Source of the DNA: Leucocoprinus leucothites
Lineage: Eukaryota; Basidiomycota; Agaricomycetes; Agaricales; Agaricaceae
NCBI GenBank assembly: GCA_013368445.1
Contig: JAACJO010000030.1
Span: forward strand, 248,001 to 312,000
Reading direction: 5' to 3'
Length of the DNA stretch: 64,000 bases
The notes beneath the pieces were generated by a model that ran no database searches, was not told the origin of the DNA, and saw nothing but the letters and a program-made list of their open reading frames with translations. This document shows, piece by piece, positions 58,108 through 64,000 of the stretch (position 1 is its first letter; each line of letters begins with the position of its first letter). The position numbers were made by a program, and so were the translations under genes.

Positions 58108-59979
58108 ATGTCTCACGGCGTCAGAATTCACTCCAAGGTCGCCCCAAAGGCACAAGAAGAGCTATTTACTGACGGAGCGCTCAAGTTCCTCTCAGCGCTT
58201 CACAAGACGTTCGAGTCGACTCGTCAGACATTGCTTACTGCTCGTGAAGATGCTCAACGACGTTTCGATTCTGGAGTTCCTCTGGATTTCCCCACTGAGA
58301 CTGTACATGTCCGTGCGGATCCATCATGGCAATGTGTACCCCCTGCTCCTGGTTTAGAGGATCGTCGTGTTGAAATTACGGGCCCGACGGATAGGAAAAT
58401 GGTCATCAATGCGCTCAACAGTGGTGCTCAGACGTTCATGGCCGACTTTGAAGGTGTGTTTTTCTTCTGATATACTTCCATGTGATATTCTTCATGAGCG
58501 CCTTTTCCTTTCAGATTCAAGCTCTCCGACGTTCTCCAACATGGTGAATGGACAAATCAACCTTCGCGATGCCACTCGCCGCCAGATTGACTTTGAAAGT
58601 GGTGGAAAGTCTTACAAACTGTCTGAGAAACCTGCTGTCCTTATTGTTCGGTTAGTCGTTCACTAATGGTTATGTACTCTCATGCTCAAGCCGTTGGCTG
58701 TATTTTTAGTCCCCGCGGCTGGCACCTGGACGAGCCCCGTGTCACCGTCGACAACCAACCCTTGTCCGGTTCAATCTTTGACTTTGCTCTCTTCTTCTAC
58801 CACAACGCAAAGGAACTCGTCAAGTGCGGCTCCGGTCCTTACTTTTATCTCCCCAAGATGGAACATTATCTTGAAGCTCGCCTCTGGAACGACATTTTCG
58901 TCTTCTCTCAGTCGTATATCGGTCTCCCACAGAACACCATCCGTGCGACCGTGCTCATTGAAACACTCCCTGCCGCCTTCCAGATGGAGGAGATTCTGTT
59001 CGAACTCCGTAATCATTCTTCCGGTCTCAACTGTGGACGGTATGTGTTCTTCATGACGTCATATTCGATATTTTCAACAAACGACGTTCTCATAACCCCT
59101 ATTTTTAGCTGGGACTATATCTTCAGTTTCATCAAGAAACGCAGGGCTGATCGAAGTGCTATTCTCCCTGACCGTAAAGATGTCACCATGACGGTACACT
59201 TTATGGATTCCTATGTCCGTCTCCTCATCCAGACTTGCCATAGGCGTAAGGTCGCAGCTATGGGCGGCATGTCTGCGCAGATTCCGATTAAGAACGATCC
59301 CAAGGCGAATGAAGTTGCGATGGCCAAGGTTCGCGCTGACAAGCTTCGTGAGGTCACGGCTGGCCATGATGGAACCTGGATCGCTCACCCTCTTATCGAG
59401 CGTATCGCCCGTGCTATTTTCGATGAGCACATGCTTGGACCTAACCAGGTACGCGCCACCCTTTTACCACCTTCCTCTACCCCGAAAGCTCTAACCGTTA
59501 TCTTTCAGTACTACAACTTACGTCAAGATGTCAAAGTCGCCGCTGCCGACCTCCTAAACACCAAAGTTCCAGGCAAGATCACCGTAGACGGTATTCGCGA
59601 AAACGTCTCCACATGCCTCGCATACACCGCAGCATGGGTTGGTGGCAACGGCTGTATCCCGATCAACTACCTCATGGAAGACGCTGCGACAGCTGAAATT
59701 ACCCGAGTCCAGTTATGGCAATGGGTCAAGTACGGCATGCGCGCGGATAATGGACAACTGATTACACCAGAGTACATTGACGGGTTCATCAAGGAGTTGG
59801 CTCCGGGTGTTCAGAAGCTGGCACCGGGCGTGCAGGAGCAGCATGTGAAGCTCGCAGAGGATTATCTAAAGTTGCAGATTAGGAAGCAGTGGCCGAGTGA
59901 GTTCTTGACGAGCGATTTGATGCCGTATCTTGCTGTGGCGGATGGCGTCGAGCCTCAATTCCAGAGGGCGCAGTTGTAG
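58108..59979 (+). CDS. Malate synthase (glyoxylate cycle)
   Basis: Condenses glyoxylate and acetyl-CoA to malate, allowing growth on fatty acids, acetate or ethanol; acts in peroxisomes or cytosol. Five exons: 58108-58453, 58515-58650, 58710-59039, 59109-59448 and 59509-59979, giving 540 residues, the normal size for form A. The family signature is complete across intron 3: [16 protein letters not shown]. Other landmarks are [16 protein letters not shown] (the intron 1 junction), [32 protein letters not shown] and [22 protein letters not shown]. The C-terminus is AQL, which differs from the canonical SKL-type PTS1. A 7-residue direct repeat ([13 protein letters not shown], 59797-59835) looks like a local duplication. 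Convergent with GID5. Confidence 0.96.
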
Positions 59980-60728
59980 GGTCTTGAGAGAGTAATAGTG
60001 AAGTTTATATTTCCGGACTTGCGTATTGTATTTCATTCTTTTTTTTTTTCTTTCTTCTTTTGCAATATGGTTCTCCCCTTTTCTCGTCGCACTCAGTTTT
60101 GATTTTCTGTACAGGTTAACGTGTGTTAGTAGCTGGTCATCGATATTTATCTCAATAAATTCAACTATTTTGGTCTTCAGAGCGAAGTAGAACCTGTTCT
60201 GGGTGGGCTTGGAATCACAAACTGGTATGCCTAAAAGGAAACGATATCTATTTGGGGACGTGAAGCATGTGAAGCATTGGAGTTCTGTATGCCAGGACGC
60301 AACGGATCTAAAAGCTTCGATATTTTTTTGAGCTTTTGTATTTTTGTTCCTATCGCCGGGGTACTGACGTGCTAATGGTCACTTACTCATTGGACCTACA
60401 TCGTCAGCGTTCGATAGTCGAAATTTCATCTGTACTGGTCATATGAGGGCACAACCACTGGATCATTCACGACTGCGAGGCCACCCCGTCACGTAGCCAT
60501 CTCGCAATGGGCGCACAAATGCAGGAGCACAGAGAGTATGCTGAAAGAGCATATCATATAATCAATACTCCATCTAAACCTCTATCTCAATCCTGACAAT
60601 TTACATGAATGGAGCCCAATAGCATGTCGAACCTTGCACAGTAATCTAAACAGCGAGTAAACCAATGTCCGAATGGTCGAACGGAATGCATCCATTGGTA
60701 AATAGCGAAACATCTAAACGTCCAGATG
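59980..60728. other. Convergent intergenic region
   Basis: About 750 bases between the 3' ends of malate synthase and GID5. A T-rich stretch lies at 60040-60060 and an AATAAA-like word (CAATAAATTC) at 60153-60162, possible 3'-end signals for malate synthase. No gene is seen. Confidence 0.5.
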
Positions 60729-63673
60729 TCAAGTGTACGTATCTCCTCTTTCAAGCCAATCCAGAGCAGCCCTCGCATTCTGCACCACCTCCTTATCATC
60801 CTCCATTGCCGTCCCATGTTGATGCGCCGCCGAATGAGGGTGATAGGCGCTCGGAATCGCGTGGTGACTATTAAACACGCTATGAGGATAATGGGGATAA
60901 TGAGGGAGGGCATGCGACGATCCACTCCAATGACCCGAACCAAACCCATGGCCGTGTGAATGAGAACTACCGTGACTTCCTACAGTGCTTGGACCCGCAG
61001 CTGAACCCCAATTCCTGCCTCCGGGACTAGTCCCTCGACCACCCAAATTAACTACAGGCGAACCGACGCTATTTGACGATGGGGCAGAGGGCGACATTCC
61101 TGTCCCAGACCATTCACATAGGTGCCTCAGCGTCGAGATTATCCCTGCATCAATGATTGCTCGCCGGCCTTTCGGGTTACGCGCGAGCTGGTAGATACAT
61201 GCTGTGGCTGGTTTCTTGACCTCGGTTTTCCCTTCGGCTAGACATGTCCGTAGATTCGTGAGGAGCTTGGTACAAGATGCGATCTGGTTTTGCTGCACTT
61301 CATTTCCGTTGATCAGATTGGCTAGCAGTTTCGTCGCTTGCAGCGCGACGTCATCTGACGTCGATGTACAGGCTCCAGTAATATAGCTCAAGAGTACATC
61401 CGTCGGGATATTCTTGAAAATCATGTCAATCCCTTCGGGTGACTCTGCCACATTCCTCAAGATATTGTACGCTTGTTCTTGAACATCAGGGGGGCTGTCG
61501 CGTAGATATCTAGTGAGGAATATGAAATGTAAGTCCGTTGACGCGAGAACCTGGGGCGCATACGTACTTTATCACTCGATCCCACCCCAGCTGGCGCATC
61601 ACGCTCCGTTTAGTTTCTGTTGTCGAGTTTCTAAGGAGATTCTTGACTGCCCACAAAGCTCCTAGCTTGAGGGCTGGTTCACCCAGGTGGATCAGCTCTA
61701 ACAGACGATCCATTAGACCTTGTTCGAGATATATCTTGACCGGCAAGTCAGTGAATGGCCAAGGAAGGCAAATTCAAGGGACATACAGGTCGCAATGGGG
61801 AGAAGTCAATCACAATGTTGCATACCGCCGATAATGCCGCATTTACTACATTCGTATCCTCCTCTCGTTTCTTGAAGATAGTGAAGATGGTCATCCCAAG
61901 ACCGCTGTCGACGATGTTGGTCCTCAGGACCGTAACCGCCCTACTAAGCGCTCGCACGCATTGACATGCGGCATATCGTACACCGATATACTGGTGGAAT
62001 AGACAGGTATGGATGTAAGGGATGAAAAAGAATTCGTCGGTGACCGTTCGACGAATTTCATTGTCGAACAACGAAATTGCGGCAATAGCGATCAAAGCTG
62101 ACTAAAGATCGAGTTAGGAGCATTGCCTAGTACCACTAACGATGTTTACGCACCTCTCGCAGCAAAGAGACAGTTTCTGCTTCATCTTCTCCCCACTCCG
62201 TTCTCAGGTCCTCAGGCGTGTTCTCTTGGACAATTGCGACCAACTTCTCTAAACAACCACGGTCGTATGCAGCGCTACATAAAGTCGAATCGTCCGTAAC
62301 CAGGTGATCTTTACATAGATCAGGATAGTATGACGACAAACAGTCATCCAAGACTCACAAAGAATGAAACACGACTTAGTACGGCGAGATGTACTCTCTG
62401 TGGTGGGAAGCGCAATCATACTGTTGACGAAATTAAGGACCGCTCTGATATGCAGTTCGTCAGTTGGGTAGGCGTTGTTTGCCGTGCTCCCCCGTACAAC
62501 GTGCGTCACACTACAAAATAATTAAGTGCGACTGTTCTAAGGAAAAGTCATGAAACCTTACCATAGAGCAGCAGCAAGCTGAGTGTCGATGTTCCGTGAT
62601 TTGACAAGGGAAACAATAGTAGAGAGTATAGAAGGATCTAAGGACGAACATTGAGCCCACTGTCAGAGTGGTAGGGATATTTGGCTTACTATCACGATCT
62701 GGTCTCGCTAGCACCGTTGCAACCGGCGCATTATCCTTCGACAGGGCAGCTAAGGCAAGCAAAACCGCTTCTTGTAGCTATTCTCTGTATTAGCAGCGGA
62801 ACAAATTGGCCTGAGCGAGCCCACCTTACTATCACGAGTGCTCAAGAGAGCAGTCAGGTGTCGAGCCAGCCAGCCTCCTTGTCTAGAAGGCGCATTGACA
62901 TTAACCACAGAGGTCTTCTCCCAGCCTCTGCGTGAAACCTTTATCTCCTTCAGGCGGTCCTCTTGTGGAAGCCACTCCGACAACGCTTTTCGGTGTTCAG
63001 GTGTCCGTACTGCAGACGCAACGATATGAGCGATGGAAGCGCTGATTTGGGTGGATGAATCGGTGAGGAGAGGGAGGTATATATCCAAAGACTCTGTCTA
63101 CACGTAGGTAAGTCACGTAAATGGCGAGAAGATAATCGTGTCTTACACACCTGGAAAAGGTAGTTTAAGCCGTCCTTTGCCCGGTTGCAGATTTTAGATT
63201 TCTTGGTCCTGAGTCCCCACTGAGATGGCCCTGCGATATCGGCCATCGCAATTGCCAGCGATTTCAGGCCACGGACAATGGCTGAGCGCAGCGAGATTGA
63301 ATCTGCGGGTTGTAAATAGGATATAGCGACTAGGAATGCATGTGGTGCCTCATGGTCGAGTAATGTTGACAGTGCTTCCTCCGAGCCAGCCAGAGACGCT
63401 ATGACATGCGCAGCCTCTATCCGTATTGCGTCGTCCTGTGCCAGGGGTGAGGTGTCGTGAGGTTCATGGTATAGAGAGTGTGGATGTGGAGGATTCAGAC
63501 AAGCAATCAAACTAGTGCACCGTAAACACAATATAAATTGACGAAACCTCGTGATTAACATACGTTTGTATTAACAAAGCATCCTGAGCGAGCTGCTTCT
63601 TCGCTGAAGGATTGCCTATGACAGTGTTCTTGACCTTCTTGAGGCTGGCAACATTGGCGGGTACAACAGTCAT
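60729..63673 (-). CDS. GID5: GID5/ARMC8-like armadillo-repeat subunit of the GID (CTLH) E3 ubiquitin ligase
   Basis: Start ATG at 63673; 24 upstream bases-in-frame begin with a non-ATG codon. Exon 1 ends at 63564, intron 1 is 63512-63563, and several more short introns follow. The N-terminal LKKVKNTVIGNPSAKKQLAQ matches the ARMC8 start (a KNAVIGN-type motif). Armadillo-like helical repeats run through most of the protein, for example IRIEAAHVIASLAGSEEALS, VRYAACQCVRALSRAV, ALSAVCNIVIDFSPL, KLGALWAVKNLLRNSTTETK and EQAYNILRNVAESPEG. A low-complexity Gly/Ser/His/Tyr-rich insert (about 60800-61090) comes before the C-terminal ALDWLERGD. In yeast GID5/Vid28 docks the substrate receptor GID4 to the ligase that destroys gluconeogenic enzymes on glucose return. 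VAC8 is a less likely alternative. Confidence 0.82.
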
Positions 63674-64000
63674 GGTGGTAAGAAACGGAGTTGTGTCTGA
63701 CAGATTGTCTCCTTCATGCACTGGCTACCGTGAGAACTCTGATACATTGGGCGGCTCCTTTCACAAGCCATCAGTCTGTTGATCATGTTCTCATACAAGA
63801 ACGATCCGTGGAATCGAGATATTGAAACACAGATACTTTCCGAAATTCAGATCGGCTGTCCACATTTATTCCCTGATGAGGTGTTATTTGCAATAATGAA
63901 AATAGCACATTTTATCGACACATAGCCGCGAGGTGCACGGTTTGGTGAAGGAGCGACATGACAATCGAGTTTTAAACTACAGATATTCAACGTTCATATT
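63674..64000. other. Upstream region of GID5
   Basis: About 330 bases to the window edge, expected to hold the GID5 promoter. No other gene or clear TATA box is visible. Confidence 0.4.

Noticed and set aside
1..64000. CRISPR arrays, rRNA or tRNA genes
   Set aside because: No regularly spaced repeat-spacer pattern and no cloverleaf or rRNA core words were found by eye; a covariance-model scan would be needed to exclude a tRNA fully.

Overview
The window is nuclear DNA of a filamentous basidiomycete, most likely an agaricomycete. The host genes are cut by many introns of about 45-80 nt with GTRNGT donors and CTRAC/CTGAC branch points, and their products (UTP25, NACHT-type STAND protein, topoisomerase III, allantoate-permease-type MFS carrier, malate synthase, ARMC8/GID5) look fungal. 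I cannot name the species from the sequence alone. No prokaryotic, CRISPR or tRNA features were found.

Left part (1-15157): a gene graveyard with two working genes. An intact UTP25 gene (6908-9396, minus) has a decayed partial duplicate at 413-2140; the duplication includes the 3' flank (1-412 matches 6472-6907). Between the copies lie a broken, 5'-truncated ATG3 pseudogene (2498-3251, plus) and an apparently intact three-exon NACHT gene (4252-6169, minus). Then come about 5.7 kb without a recognisable gene, holding a TATA box, a run of intron-like signals (10440-11760), a (GGGGCT)n G-quadruplex motif and a 20-bp minisatellite.

Middle part (15158-47804): a four-element nest of retrotransposons that can be fully resolved. 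The outer element is a full-length, decayed LINE of about 8.47 kb (ORF1 with CCHC knuckle; ORF2 with APE endonuclease, RT and RNase H; poly-A tail; 10-bp flanking repeat ACAAAGGCTG). A minus-strand Ty1/copia element (18314-24697; 374-bp LTRs; target duplication AAATA) and a minus-strand chromovirus, gypsy B (24893-42678; 654-bp LTRs; target duplication GTCTA), sit inside it. A second, opposite-oriented and apparently intact member of the same chromovirus family, gypsy A (25827-34691; 663-bp LTRs identical by eye; target duplication TTTAC), sits inside gypsy B. LTR divergence orders the younger events: copia (about 14 transitions in 374 bp), gypsy B (about 13 in 654), gypsy A (0). Decay is almost all C-to-T/G-to-A, often at CpG.

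Gypsy A has a self-priming primer-binding site (13 nt complementary to the LTR about 30 nt after a TATA box), a -1 frameshift heptamer at the gag stop, a gag frame with no ATG for its first 320 codons, and an extra ORF with two zinc knuckles between pol and the 3' LTR.

Right part (47805-64000): ordinary euchromatin with topoisomerase III (48276-52324, plus), an anion:cation symporter of the MFS (54324-56587, plus), malate synthase (58108-59979, plus) and, convergent with it, the GID/CTLH ubiquitin-ligase subunit GID5/ARMC8 (60729-63673, minus).
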